Origin: Flavobacteriia bacterium
GTDB taxonomy: Bacteria; Bacteroidota; Bacteroidia; Flavobacteriales_D; Crocinitomicaceae
Assembly (NCBI GenBank): GCA_947458955.1
Contig: CANGZT010000003.1
Span: forward strand, 1-52,146
Reading direction: 5' to 3'
Length of the DNA: 52,146 nt
Below are positions 1 through 11,200 of this stretch, piece after piece. The notes under the pieces were generated by a model. It was not told the origin of the DNA. It ran no database searches and saw nothing but the letters and a program-made list of their open reading frames with translations. The first letter of the stretch is position 1; the number at the start of each line of letters is the position of its first letter. The position numbers and the translations under genes were made by a program.

Positions 1-588
1 ACTATTCCTGACAAGAATTTTTATGCTTTCAACAAAAACATAGAAAATTTATTTCCTATAAAATTATATTTTCACAATGATATTCCCAACCCCAAATCTA
101 TTGATACCTTAACTAAAATAGATTATGGAACAACTTATCATGATTATATAGCTATGATTAATGAATATTTAGAACAAAACAACAAAAAATCACAAGAAGA
201 AATCGATTCGTTTTTTAAAGTTGATATCCCAAAAGGATATCGTGATTTAAACTTACTATTAGAAAACATACAGAATGAATTAAATACTGGTTGGAATTTT
301 AAAATTTTAATTAAAGGATTTGCAAGTCCATTAGCGAGTAATTCTTATAACCTTAAATTAAGCAAGAGAAGAATTAATTCTATAATAAACTATATAAATC
401 TGTATGAAAATGGAGTATTTAAAGAAAAAATAGGAAAACAAATAATGTTAGAATTCTTACCCTATGGAGAAGAAGTTGCTGATAAAAAAGTAAATGACAA
501 TCCTAAAATTAAAAAAAAATCAATTTATTCAATTGATGCAGCTAAAGAGCGAAAAATTGAATTAGTAGGTATAAAAGTAAGTAAATAG
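1..588 (+). CDS. OmpA-family outer-membrane protein, C-terminal part (5' truncated by window edge)
   Basis: Frame 1 is open from base 1 (TIPDKNFYAFNKNIENLFPIKLYFHNDIPNPKS...) into the 154..588 ORF. 'LYFHNDIPNP' followed by an OmpA-like 'IKGFASPLASNSYNLKLSKRRINSIINYI' segment. Confidence 0.7.
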   Translation, partial: TIPDKNFYAFNKNIENLFPIKLYFHNDIPNPKSIDTLTKIDYGTTYHDYIAMINEYLEQNNKKSQEEIDSFFKVDIPKGYRDLNLLLENIQNELNTGWNFKILIKGFASPLASNSYNLKLSKRRINSIINYINLYENGVFKEKIGKQIMLEFLPYGEEVADKKVNDNPKIKKKSIYSIDAAKERKIELVGIKVSK

Positions 589-653
589 AACTATGACACA
601 ACAAACAAAATTTTAATTCACATATATTATATTTTTTTTTTAATTTAGGAAGT

Positions 654-2057
654 ATGGAAAAACCAAAAAGAATATTGTTTTTAGATTTAATGCGAGTTAT
701 TGCATTATTCATGATGATACAAGGTCATACTACATATGATTTTCTGGATTTGTCAATACGTGATGGACATAGTACTGGAATTAAAATATGGACAAGTTTA
801 AGAGGTTATACCGCTCCTTTTTTTATGATGGTCTCAGGTGCTGTATTTACTTTTTTAATGTTATCTCAAGAAAAAAGCGATGGAACGAACCCGAGAGTGA
901 GAGCTGGAATTAATAGAATATTTACTCTATTATTTTGGGGTTATCTACTAAATTTTCCAGTTTACGAATTCAAACAAATTTTTACTCCTGAAGGTTTAAA
1001 TCATTTTTTAAGTGCGAAAGTGGGTGAAACACTATTTACAATTCTTTGGATTTCATTATGTCTTTATTTGTACAAAGCTATTATCAATACAGAAAAAACA
1101 TTTGAAGAAAATGAAATAAAAAATATATTCAGAGAAGATGCATTGAAACATACACAATTTAGAAAATCACTTTTCAACAAAAATTATTTTAAACAAGAAC
1201 ACAGAAAAAAAAGACTTATGTCCTCTGTTTTTTGGGGGGTAATTATAAGTATTCCATTCTTAATTATTTCAAATGTACTTTCAAAAGAGGAATTACAAAG
1301 AGCATTTAGAGTTGACGTACTACATATTATTGCTTTAGGTCTTCTAACTATAATGTTAGTATACTTAATTTCTAATCACAAGAAAGGGCTAATGGCTGTT
1401 TTGTATTTTATACTAATGTTGATTATTATTTCAATGTTCCCACTAATCAATAATGTTGATTTATCAAACCTACCCATTTTTGTTGCTCCATATTTAAATG
1501 ATTACGATACAAAATCTATGTTTCCATTAACCCCTTGGCTAGCATATATTTTTGCTGGAGCTTTGCTTGGTTTATGGTTAAACTATGAAATTAAAAAAGA
1601 TAACTTTGAAAAGAAAATTGGTGTAAAGTTAGCTGTAGTTGGATTAAGCTTTATCTTCTTATCCATTCTAGGAGATAAATTCGAACGATTTTATTTTGGT
1701 AGAAGTTATTTTTGGCATGATAGCCCTAATTTAATTTATCATAGAATAGGAATCGTTATTTCTGTAGGAGCTGTTATGGCATTTTTAAGTTTATATGTAA
1801 AAGATTTACCTAAATTCATGAAACAAATGAGTAGAAATACATTATGGTTATATGTTGGACATTTAATAGTTATTTATCAAATAGTAAAGCCAATAATAGG
1901 TTATCATACTAGATTCAATGTACCTGTAACGATGATTTGTATTTTAATAATGTTTATCTTAATGTACCTTCAAACTAGAATAATAATCTATGTACAGAAT
2001 AATAACGGTTACTTTGAAACTTTAAAAAAATTAAAAGGGAAAAAAAAGACCATTTAA
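654..2057 (+). CDS. DUF1624 / heparan-alpha-glucosaminide N-acetyltransferase-like multi-TM protein
   Basis: 467 aa, 'RILFLDLMRVIALFMMIQGHT...LRGYTAPFFMMVSGAVF' signature and many TM segments. Confidence 0.65.
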   Translation: MEKPKRILFLDLMRVIALFMMIQGHTTYDFLDLSIRDGHSTGIKIWTSLRGYTAPFFMMVSGAVFTFLMLSQEKSDGTNPRVRAGINRIFTLLFWGYLLNFPVYEFKQIFTPEGLNHFLSAKVGETLFTILWISLCLYLYKAIINTEKTFEENEIKNIFREDALKHTQFRKSLFNKNYFKQEHRKKRLMSSVFWGVIISIPFLIISNVLSKEELQRAFRVDVLHIIALGLLTIMLVYLISNHKKGLMAVLYFILMLIIISMFPLINNVDLSNLPIFVAPYLNDYDTKSMFPLTPWLAYIFAGALLGLWLNYEIKKDNFEKKIGVKLAVVGLSFIFLSILGDKFERFYFGRSYFWHDSPNLIYHRIGIVISVGAVMAFLSLYVKDLPKFMKQMSRNTLWLYVGHLIVIYQIVKPIIGYHTRFNVPVTMICILIMFILMYLQTRIIIYVQNNNGYFETLKKLKGKKKTI

Positions 2058-2066
2058 AATGGTCTT
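2046..2066. terminator. Bidirectional intrinsic terminator between convergent genes
   Basis: AAGACCATTT-A-AAATGGTCTT inverted repeat flanked by A-run and T-run; contains the TAA stop of the upstream gene. Confidence 0.75.
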
Positions 2067-2456
2067 TTAAGCGTTCAAAATTTTATTAGCAATAACTTCT
2101 AATTCTGTAGGATTTAATTTTAATTTTTGATTTGAAAAATTCATATCATGAATTGAATTAATTGGAATCAGGTGAATATGCGCATGAGGCACTTCCAAAC
2201 CTATTACCGATAAACCAATCTTTTCACAAGGAAAAACTGATTTAATTTTTCTAGAAACGAATTTAGAAAATAATATTAATTCAGATAAAATATCATCATC
2301 TAAATCAAAAATATAATCAACTTCAATCTTAGGAATAACCAATACATGTCCTTTGACTAATGGATTGATATCTAAAAATGCTAAAAAACGATCGTTTTCA
2401 GCAACTTTATAACATGGAATATCTCCATTTATAATCTTAGAAAATAATGTTGCCAT
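2067..2456 (-). CDS. HIT family protein (histidine triad)
   Basis: 129 aa; 'VPHAHIHLIPI' HxHxH motif and N-terminal 'SKIINGDIPCYKVAEND'. Confidence 0.92.
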   Translation of the reverse strand: MATLFSKIINGDIPCYKVAENDRFLAFLDINPLVKGHVLVIPKIEVDYIFDLDDDILSELILFSKFVSRKIKSVFPCEKIGLSVIGLEVPHAHIHLIPINSIHDMNFSNQKLKLNPTELEVIANKILNA

Positions 2457-2462
2457 AAAATA

Positions 2463-2936
2463 TTATCTGGAAATATCAACGATCTCAAACTTAATAATAC
2501 CATTTGGAGTGGTTACATCTGCTACATCACCAACCTTTTTTCCTAATAGTCCTTTTCCAATCGGAGAATCAATTGATATTTTCTTAGCCTTAAGATCAGC
2601 TTCATTTTCTGCAACAATTGTATATTCCATCTCCATTTTATTTGCAATATTTCTTATTTTGACTTTAGAAAGAATAAAAACTTTAGAAGTATCAATAGTA
2701 GATTCATCAATTATTCTTGCATTAGCAATCACAGCTTCAAGTTTAGCAATTTTCATCTCTAATAAACCCTGAGCTTCTTTAGCAGCATCATATTCAGCAT
2801 TTTCAGACAAATCACCCTTATCCCTTGCTTCAGCTATCTGATCTGAAATTTGAGGACGTAAAACAGTTTTCATTTCATGTAATTCATCCTTTAATTTTTT
2901 TAAACCTTCTTCTGTATAATAAGTAACTTGTGACAT
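2463..2936 (-). CDS. greA: Transcription elongation factor GreA
   Basis: 157 aa; 'YYTEEGLKKLKDEL...ARDKGDLSENAEYDAAKE...SPIGKGLLGKKVGD'. Confidence 0.95.
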   Translation of the reverse strand: MSQVTYYTEEGLKKLKDELHEMKTVLRPQISDQIAEARDKGDLSENAEYDAAKEAQGLLEMKIAKLEAVIANARIIDESTIDTSKVFILSKVKIRNIANKMEMEYTIVAENEADLKAKKISIDSPIGKGLLGKKVGDVADVTTPNGIIKFEIVDISR

Positions 2937-2961
2937 AATAATAAATTTAGATTAAACAAAG

Positions 2962-2983
2962 AAGAGAGCCAAAAGACTCTCTT
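2962..2983 (-). terminator. Putative terminator after the PorV-like gene
   Basis: AAGAGAG-N8-CTCTCTT hairpin between 3010 and 2936, followed on the minus strand by CTTTGTTTAATC. Confidence 0.45.
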
Positions 2984-3009
2984 ATTATAATAAACAAATT
3001 TAGGAAAAA

Positions 3010-4059
3010 TTATTTAATAGCAATAGTGGTTCCAAAAGTGTGAATTAGACCAAAAGGTGTAGATGTTCTAACCCCATATTCTAAACCAATACCTGTATTC
3101 TTTCCTACGTTAAAATCCATTGAGAAACCAGCAGTTAAACCTGTTAATGCAGATGTTCTATTTTCAATACTAGTTAAGTTTTTTTCGTAAACGTAACCAG
3201 CTCTTAGACCGAATGCTAAGCTACTAGCTTTGAAAGAATAATCAGCTCCAAATCTGTATTGATCATTTGAAAATGAGTTAGCAGTGAAAGAAAACATAGT
3301 AGTTAATGTTTGAACAGAATCTTTCAATAAATCATAAGATGCTCCCATATTCAATAGCGATGGAATTTCATATGGTTGAGATCTTTGCTCTAATGTTGCA
3401 TTTTTTTCAGTACTAGCGTATACAATTTGTGTAGCTAAACCATCACCTTTAAATTTCATCTTAGGTCCAAGATTTTTTAAAGTAATACCAATCTTAAGTT
3501 TTTGGTTATCCATTACATACTTGATCCCAGCATCAAATGCAATACCAGTAGCTGATAAATTAGAAATTGACTCCGAAACTAATTTAAAATTTAAACCACC
3601 TGATACATTTCTAGTAAATAGCTTTGCATAACCAAAGTTAATTATACTAGTCTTAGGTGAAAATACACCAATACCACCTTCCGGATTTTCAACCGTTGTA
3701 ATGTTATTATCACCAAAACTCATAGACTGAACAGCAATTGAAATAAAACTTGTGCTATCTAGTTTTTGACCATAACCAACTGAATAAAAACCTATTGAAG
3801 CTGAAGATAACCAGTTAGTGTGATTAACTTTAATCTGTGATTTGGTTATAGAAGTCAAACCAGCAATGTTAATGTAGGAAGATTCAATTCCTGTAACAGA
3901 GGCAACAGAAGCATCCCCTAGAGATAAACTACGAGCCCAGGGATTTATCAACAACTGGCTTGCGCCTGCAGAACCAACTCTATCTTCATTTCCTGCAAAC
4001 AAAAGAGTACAAGAAAACAAAAGAGTATAAAAAAAGATATTTATTTTAAAATAATTCAT
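3010..4059 (-). CDS. PorV/PorQ-family outer-membrane protein
   Basis: 349 aa; signal peptide, 'NPWARSLSLGDASVASVTGIESSYINIAGL' typical of the PorV/UPF0164 family. Confidence 0.75.
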   Translation of the reverse strand: MNYFKINIFFYTLLFSCTLLFAGNEDRVGSAGASQLLINPWARSLSLGDASVASVTGIESSYINIAGLTSITKSQIKVNHTNWLSSASIGFYSVGYGQKLDSTSFISIAVQSMSFGDNNITTVENPEGGIGVFSPKTSIINFGYAKLFTRNVSGGLNFKLVSESISNLSATGIAFDAGIKYVMDNQKLKIGITLKNLGPKMKFKGDGLATQIVYASTEKNATLEQRSQPYEIPSLLNMGASYDLLKDSVQTLTTMFSFTANSFSNDQYRFGADYSFKASSLAFGLRAGYVYEKNLTSIENRTSALTGLTAGFSMDFNVGKNTGIGLEYGVRTSTPFGLIHTFGTTIAIK

Positions 4060-4085
4060 AATTAAACGTTTTAAAATATTTTTAG

Positions 4086-7000
4086 TTAAATATTCTCTAA
4101 ATCAGGTTGACGCATTCCACCAAAAAACTTTAGAATTGTTTCACCTACACCAGGAACTTCAACATGAATTAAATATACTCCACCAGAAATTGGAATCCCT
4201 TGTGAATTTTTCAAATCCCAATCTATAGATGTAACTTGTCTTGGGTTATCATCATAACCTGCAGAGACATCAATTTTAAATGATTTAATTAATTTTCCTG
4301 ATAAATTAAATATTTTAATATTACACTTTCTTGGTAAATTAGTTATTTTGACCCTTGTATCAAACTGAGATCGTTCAATATTTGAAGTAGCCTCATAAGC
4401 TGAATATGCATAATAAGGATTAGGTACAACATTAATTAAAGAAAGAGCTTCTTTTTTAACATCTAGACTAGCTACTTCAGCAGCAATTTTATCCATTGAC
4501 CAACCAAACATCGGTTTAGTATCATTTAAATTTGAAGCTTTAAAGTCTGAATATTCCTTATTTACTCTCACTTTAAGTGTTAAATCTGTAGCTAAAATTG
4601 TTTGATTAGTAGTTAATACAGGATTCAAAATCCATTGTAAACTATGATAAACATCAAAATAAAATTCATAATTAGTAGGAGAGTTATACTTAGCTAACTT
4701 TTCGTATACCCAATTGTTTTTACCATCGTAGTAAGGACAATTTTTAGTATCATCATTTCTATAGCCATGGACATTATAACCAAAGATATAAATAGGATGT
4801 TGTCCACCCATATGAGGCTGATCATTATCATCATAAATAGTTGAAGAAGGATTCCAAATCATATCTCGACCATTATCGATAACTAAACTTGAATTTTCAC
4901 CAAAAGCCATATGTAATCTCATACCAGATTCAAGATCTATAGCATATCCAGGGAACCAACCCATACCAATAGAATCAGCTATTCTCTTACCTGTTTTGTC
5001 AACACTTTTACCTCTTCTGAGGGTTCCTGCTTCTGCTCCACCTTCATTTAATAATTTATTTCTTCCTAATTCAATAACTGGACATCTAGTCCACAAACTA
5101 GTATCAGAGGTGAAAACGATATCAATACTTGAAAGTCTTGATATACTAGAATATTGTCTAGCCTGAGAAAATTGAGATCTATTAAAAAATGACGGATAAG
5201 CTAATGGCATATAATCAGATTGATACCCAACAAGACAATGAGGAGCAATACCACCATTTAAAATTTTAGCATATTTTTTATCAGGATCAACTCCTTTTTC
5301 ATCAGGATAAAGGAATGGATTTTTCCAACCTAATGAAGTATTATTCTCGCTTGTTGTTGGAGTGTAATCACCAGATCTAATCCAGTTTGTAGGTTCATAT
5401 GTATCAACATCATTAATAAAAGACAACCATTTTCTTGTTGAGTCTTTATAAGCAATTGATACATCTGAAACTGTTGGAGCAATTGGATCTGTAAATCTTA
5501 AAAACTCTTGAAAAAAAGCATCTGAAGCAAAATAATATTGACTTTGATAGATATTTAATGAAATACCCCATTTAGGAATAATCTGTTCATTATCTGCATC
5601 AATTGTTTGGTCAGAAGACACACTATCAATTAAGCTACCTCCCTCTTTATCATACTTATAAACAGTCCATGACGCTTTATCAGCATTTATACCATTAAAG
5701 TTTAGATAATTCTTATTTGTATCAACATCATAGCCATTAAATTTACATACATAATAACCCTTTGTAACATTCAATGGATCAATTACTTTAACATTTAAAG
5801 GTCCCTTACCTTCTTTATACTCTACAACATCAGATTTACCATTCTTAATGATATCTTCTCGAGATTTATCTGTTAATTCTAACCAACGATTTCCATTTCC
5901 TTTACCGTCAATTCTCTTAATTGAAGGAGATGAGCCATAACTTGACTTTATAACTTTTTCTTCAACTACAGTCAAATGAGGTACAGCAGAACTTACTTTT
6001 ATAGTACTACCATCGTATGAATTACGCGAACGAATAAATGGTGTTTTTTGTCCATCTAATGAAGTAGGTTCATCAGGCAAATACATTTTATAATTATTAT
6101 AAGCATAAGCAACAGCAACATAATAATATGTTTTATTATTCACCAAAGTTCTAGCCTTAGAGAATTTATCTTCTTTGATAATGAATGAGTGCTTGATTCC
6201 TTGATCTCCAGATTTATCAACTTTTTCTACCGGAGTAGCAAAACCCAATTCTTCATCATACTCAAAATTTACAATTCTGTTAATACCATTTTTTATATCA
6301 CATCTTGCAACTAAAGCAGCTTTATCAGTATTTTCCAATTCATCAACCTTAACATCTTTAGATTTTAATTGATAAACTAAATAACCCTCAAATCTATATT
6401 TTTTATCTGTATATTGAGGATCGATGTTATTATCTTCTTCCTCATATAATTCGTTATAATTATTAGAAGTCTTTGGATTTGATAAAGTTAAAACAAGAGA
6501 TTTATCTAATTCCTGTATATCTAACTTGGGTGCACTCGGCGGTTCAAGAATCTTAAAACAGTTATCAAACAAGTTTTGAGCTTTTGTATCTGCACGTTTT
6601 AAAGCAGCTACAGAACCATCACCCTCACTACTTCTAGCCCATACAATACCTACTGTAATGTTATTTACAGCACCTGGACGTAAGGTAAAAGGCCCAGCAG
6701 ATTGAACGAAACGTCTGTCCCCTGGTGTATTACCACTTGACTTTTCATCCCACTTTTTTGATCCGGGATTAACTCCAGCAGTTGACCAATTTAAAGTATC
6801 AGAATCACCTGGAAACATATGGTCAGAAAAAATATTAGTAGCCCCTTTACTTCCAGGAAATCCGGTTCCACCGTAAACCATATTATCTCCAAATTTCCAT
6901 TTACCGCTCATATAGTTATAATATTGAGGTGCGAAATCTGGGTCAGAGACATTATTTGCAGCACCACCAGTATAATATGTGAAACGCTTCATTCCATATC

Positions 7001-8273
7001 GTTCATTATCAACAATACCATCACCATATCCAATACCTAAACCATTATAAACAATTCCATTATCTTCTATAGCTTGAGCAACAGAAGGTACAGACCATTT
7101 TTTGTTTATAAATTTTGGTCCAATATTATCTTTACCATCAGCATCTTGATATGGACCTTCAAAGAAATCAACACCAACGGCAGGTGGATTTAAACCATAA
7201 CCTTTTTGGTTTCTATAATCTTCATCATTTGCATCTCCATTGTAACAGAAACCCAAACCTCTTGTCACATCACAACCAACAAAATCATCAGGAGCACCAC
7301 CTAAGTCACTGTCAACATATTGAGCGAAATAAGTTTTATATAAAGTCTGTGTACCACGGTTTATCATTTCATAATTATAGAAAGTCATCTTATTTACTTC
7401 ATCTGAAGTAGCAAATGCAAATGCTTGAGCTCGAACCTCCATACCAATTGGTTCACCATTTGTTTCAGTATGTATATTCCCCTTGTCATTGAATACCCAC
7501 CAATGAGTCTCATCACCGAAAAGTGAAATTCTGCGATCAGAACCACATTTAATATCATCTCTACCCATAATATCATCATACCAAGGATAGTCTCCTTTTA
7601 ATGGATCATATTTACCATCATTATCAACATCTTTAAATGGAGCAAGATAATAATCTTGGAAAAGAGAAACATCACCGTGAGCAGGCCATGCATAAATTCT
7701 ATTTAATACTTCATTTGAAGGAGAAACACAATTTGATTCATTTTTTGCTTTACATTCAAACCAAGTTATAAATTGTACAACCTCTGATTTTCGAATTGTA
7801 AAAAATCTATCAAAAGCTTTACATGTTTCTGCTGAAACGTTTCCGTCACCATACCCACGAATTGCTCCATCATCTACAGGCTTAGATGGATCATAATCAC
7901 CTGCAAAACCATCTTTAGTAGAAAGGGGACCTGTCCAAAAATCATTACCTGAATTTCTAAATTTTTGTGCAGCTATTTTTAATTGATTATTTACATCCAC
8001 ACCACCCATCCAAAGCGATGCTGCATAAATTGCGGTAGAACCAGAACCAGCTGGAACCTCATAGCTACTTTTTCCATTTGCTCTATCAAGGAACATCAAA
8101 CCAGCAGGCTCCATAAGTGCAGAAACATCATTGTACTGAAACTGCAACCTCGTATTACTAGGTGCACAACTTGCTTTTAATACTTTATTTTGATTTACAG
8201 TCGGCTTATCGTAACTATACGAGAAACCAAAAACATAAACTAAAAATGTTAAACTCAATAATAAATACTTCAT
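4086..8273 (-). CDS. Very large secreted/surface protein with C-terminal sorting-like domain
   Basis: 1395 aa, N-terminal signal peptide, C-term 'NVVPNPYYAYSAYE...VKITNLPRKCNIKIFNLSGKLIKSF...GGVYLIHVEVPGVGETILKFFGGMRQPDLENI'. Confidence 0.75.
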   Translation of the reverse strand: MKYLLLSLTFLVYVFGFSYSYDKPTVNQNKVLKASCAPSNTRLQFQYNDVSALMEPAGLMFLDRANGKSSYEVPAGSGSTAIYAASLWMGGVDVNNQLKIAAQKFRNSGNDFWTGPLSTKDGFAGDYDPSKPVDDGAIRGYGDGNVSAETCKAFDRFFTIRKSEVVQFITWFECKAKNESNCVSPSNEVLNRIYAWPAHGDVSLFQDYYLAPFKDVDNDGKYDPLKGDYPWYDDIMGRDDIKCGSDRRISLFGDETHWWVFNDKGNIHTETNGEPIGMEVRAQAFAFATSDEVNKMTFYNYEMINRGTQTLYKTYFAQYVDSDLGGAPDDFVGCDVTRGLGFCYNGDANDEDYRNQKGYGLNPPAVGVDFFEGPYQDADGKDNIGPKFINKKWSVPSVAQAIEDNGIVYNGLGIGYGDGIVDNERYGMKRFTYYTGGAANNVSDPDFAPQYYNYMSGKWKFGDNMVYGGTGFPGSKGATNIFSDHMFPGDSDTLNWSTAGVNPGSKKWDEKSSGNTPGDRRFVQSAGPFTLRPGAVNNITVGIVWARSSEGDGSVAALKRADTKAQNLFDNCFKILEPPSAPKLDIQELDKSLVLTLSNPKTSNNYNELYEEEDNNIDPQYTDKKYRFEGYLVYQLKSKDVKVDELENTDKAALVARCDIKNGINRIVNFEYDEELGFATPVEKVDKSGDQGIKHSFIIKEDKFSKARTLVNNKTYYYVAVAYAYNNYKMYLPDEPTSLDGQKTPFIRSRNSYDGSTIKVSSAVPHLTVVEEKVIKSSYGSSPSIKRIDGKGNGNRWLELTDKSREDIIKNGKSDVVEYKEGKGPLNVKVIDPLNVTKGYYVCKFNGYDVDTNKNYLNFNGINADKASWTVYKYDKEGGSLIDSVSSDQTIDADNEQIIPKWGISLNIYQSQYYFASDAFFQEFLRFTDPIAPTVSDVSIAYKDSTRKWLSFINDVDTYEPTNWIRSGDYTPTTSENNTSLGWKNPFLYPDEKGVDPDKKYAKILNGGIAPHCLVGYQSDYMPLAYPSFFNRSQFSQARQYSSISRLSSIDIVFTSDTSLWTRCPVIELGRNKLLNEGGAEAGTLRRGKSVDKTGKRIADSIGMGWFPGYAIDLESGMRLHMAFGENSSLVIDNGRDMIWNPSSTIYDDNDQPHMGGQHPIYIFGYNVHGYRNDDTKNCPYYDGKNNWVYEKLAKYNSPTNYEFYFDVYHSLQWILNPVLTTNQTILATDLTLKVRVNKEYSDFKASNLNDTKPMFGWSMDKIAAEVASLDVKKEALSLINVVPNPYYAYSAYEATSNIERSQFDTRVKITNLPRKCNIKIFNLSGKLIKSFKIDVSAGYDDNPRQVTSIDWDLKNSQGIPISGGVYLIHVEVPGVGETILKFFGGMRQPDLENI

Positions 8274-8295
8274 AACTAACTATTTTGTATATTAT

Positions 8296-11200
8296 TTAAA
8301 AATCAACTCTAATACCAAATCTTAAAGTTCTTGGTGCACTTAAGTTACCAGGGTTTTGTATTGCTAATGTGTAATAATCTATATAAGACTGTACATTCAA
8401 TTGATTCTGAATTGCATTTTGATTTTGTGCAGCTGCTAAGAAACCATCATCTTTCCAGCTACCTGTACCAGGATAAACACCCAATATATTTAATTGATTA
8501 AACAAATTTGTTGCTCTCAAATAAACATTGATATTTAACCTTGTTGGTTCTTCATTCTCAGATTTTTTTATTTCCTTAACAAAATTCCTATCTAATACTA
8601 AATCCAATCTATATGTCCAAGGAAGTCTAGATCCATTCACCGTACCTGTCATACCAACATATTGAGTCGTTGCTGGGCCTCCTTGTGCAGTATATGGTGA
8701 GCCCGAATAAATATTTGTTGTGATATTTAAACCTGTATTTTTTAATAATTCAAATTTACCAATCATTGGTCCTTCATATTTTTTACCCGGCTTAACATCA
8801 TATCTATAGTCAGCAACAATGTTTAATTGATGTCTGATATCATAACTATAAGGGAAAATATATCTAAAGTTATAACCAATACTAGTTACATTTTGTGTGA
8901 TAGCTGAATTAGCACCTGTACCTTCTGCAAACTGTAATGTATAATTTGCTGTCATTCTTAGGTTATTTACTCTCCTTAAATCGTAAGATAAAGTTAAACC
9001 TTTAACAGTTCCAAAGTCAATATTGCCGTAAGTAGAATAAGAACTTGGGTATGCATCTATAATTCTAACTAATTGAATATCGTTTCTTTGTTCTCTATAA
9101 AAACCAGCGATTTTAAGAGCTGAATTTTCAGAAAGCTCTTGTTGAAAACCAACTTCATAATCAATAGTTTGTTTTGGCTTAAGTCCAGGATTACTTATTG
9201 TAGGAGTTGAAGTAGATGATAAAAATTGATAGTCCGTTGGATCAAACCTCGTTATGCTATTATTTGGTCTAATAGTTAAGATGTCATAATGTGCTGTAAA
9301 AGCTGCTTTTTCAGCAATAGGGAATGAAAAAGCCAAACGAGGCATTACATTTACCTGTGGAGTATAATTTTTAAAAGCGTCTGATTTAATATTATTTTTT
9401 TCTTTATCGGTAGGATCTAATAACCAAGGAGTAATACCTCCCGGACCTCTTACTTCACTCGACTTTTCTGTAGGATTTCCATTTGCAGTATACCACTGAG
9501 ATTCAGATCTAAAACCGTTAATCTGAGTAGGATTGTTCAAATCATCTACGTAAACAATTGAATTATCTGAAACAGAATTTGGTACAACTGCCCAAGAATA
9601 AGTTTGAGGATTTTCTTTAATTAAGCTTCTAACTTCACCAGCTGTTCTTGCTTGATATAATAAATAAGGATCTTTTAAAACTGGTTGATTTGCATCAAAA
9701 ACGTCAACACGAACACCAACATTAAAAACTAAATTATTAACTGCAAACTTATCCATGATGTAACCAGCCACATATATTGGTTGATATGCACCAACAAAAC
9801 GCTTGTAGTTATTATTTTTATCAAAAGCAGTGAAATAATCTTGTACAGAAGTATTACCTGAAACTTTATTTCCAGCTATGTCATAACCATAATATGCTAT
9901 ATAAGAGTTACCGTTATTTAACAACTCATCTTGAGAAAACATATCAACTGATAATAATGAAGGATTTAAGCTTAATACATCAACAAATGAACTATTTGCA
10001 CCACCACCAGCAAGATTTAATTTTCTTCTTAAGTTATAATCAAAAAATGATTGTACATCTAAGTTTTTTTCACCACCAAAAACACCATCATTAGCTGCAG
10101 CATAAGAAGCGTTTATGGGTTTGTAAGTAATCTTATTTATTCCATTTGTAACTTCTACACTTTCAATCTCAGTTCCTACAGGGTTAATGTGAGCGTTTGC
10201 TTTAAGTCTAGCAAGTGTCCAAAGTGAAATAGGATTTACAGACCAGCTTCTATCCCATCTTTTTTCATATTCAAAACCAATAGTTAACGCGTGCTCACCA
10301 ATAATTGCATTTCCAGAACCTGTTACTCTAAATTGTTCTAAACCTGTTTTACTCATTGAGGTGTAAGGAGTTCCTAGATTGCCCCACAATCCATAAACAC
10401 CTTGAGGAAGAGTACCGTTGATTAATGCATTACCTTGTTGAATTTGAGTAATATTTTCAAAATGGCCTTGAGGCTGGCCCTTGTACATATCATAATATTG
10501 AATAGTAGTTGCAGCAAGCTCCATGTTATTTGGATTTGGCACAAAGTCAACCGAAACGTCTCTATAACCATTCAGAAAAGCAGTAGAGTTAGACAAATTA
10601 TATGCATATGTAGGTACACGATTAGTAGTAAATGTACCAACATGTCCATAACTAAAAGCATCAAACTTATATCTTCCATCATAAGTTTCACCACCACTAT
10701 TTGAGTAATCAACCATCAAATTATAACCTGCAGATTGAATTAATGGACGCACACTATCTTTAGATTCTTTAGCACTAAAGTATTGAGAAAATCTAGCATA
10801 GGTATTTATAGATCTACTTACATAATCACCGTTATTTGTAAAATTTAAAAGAGAAGAATTTCTCGAATAAGCTTTACCGTATGAATAAGAAAAGTTACCC
10901 CCAAATACTAAGTTCATATTTTTTGGTAGTTTGACAGATATTTTAGCTGTACCAGACAATGCAGCAGATGTAGCATTCATTCTCCATGGGTTTTGTTCAA
11001 AATCATCTTTATTCAAGAAAAATGCGTTGCTGATTGGAACTTGACCATCAGGTCTAACTTGCAAAGGATTTTCTAATAAAAAATCTCTAACTTCTTTTTT
11101 AACTCTGTAAGCACCACCATATGCTATTGGAGAATTGTCTAATTGATGAGTATAATTTGCCGTCAACATGAAACCTAATATAGGTGAAGTTTTTTTACCG

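Noticed and set aside
6819-7411. Plus-strand ORFs (73 and 98 aa) inside the giant secreted-protein gene
   Set aside because: Antisense to a long well-supported CDS, low-complexity composition, no recognisable domain.
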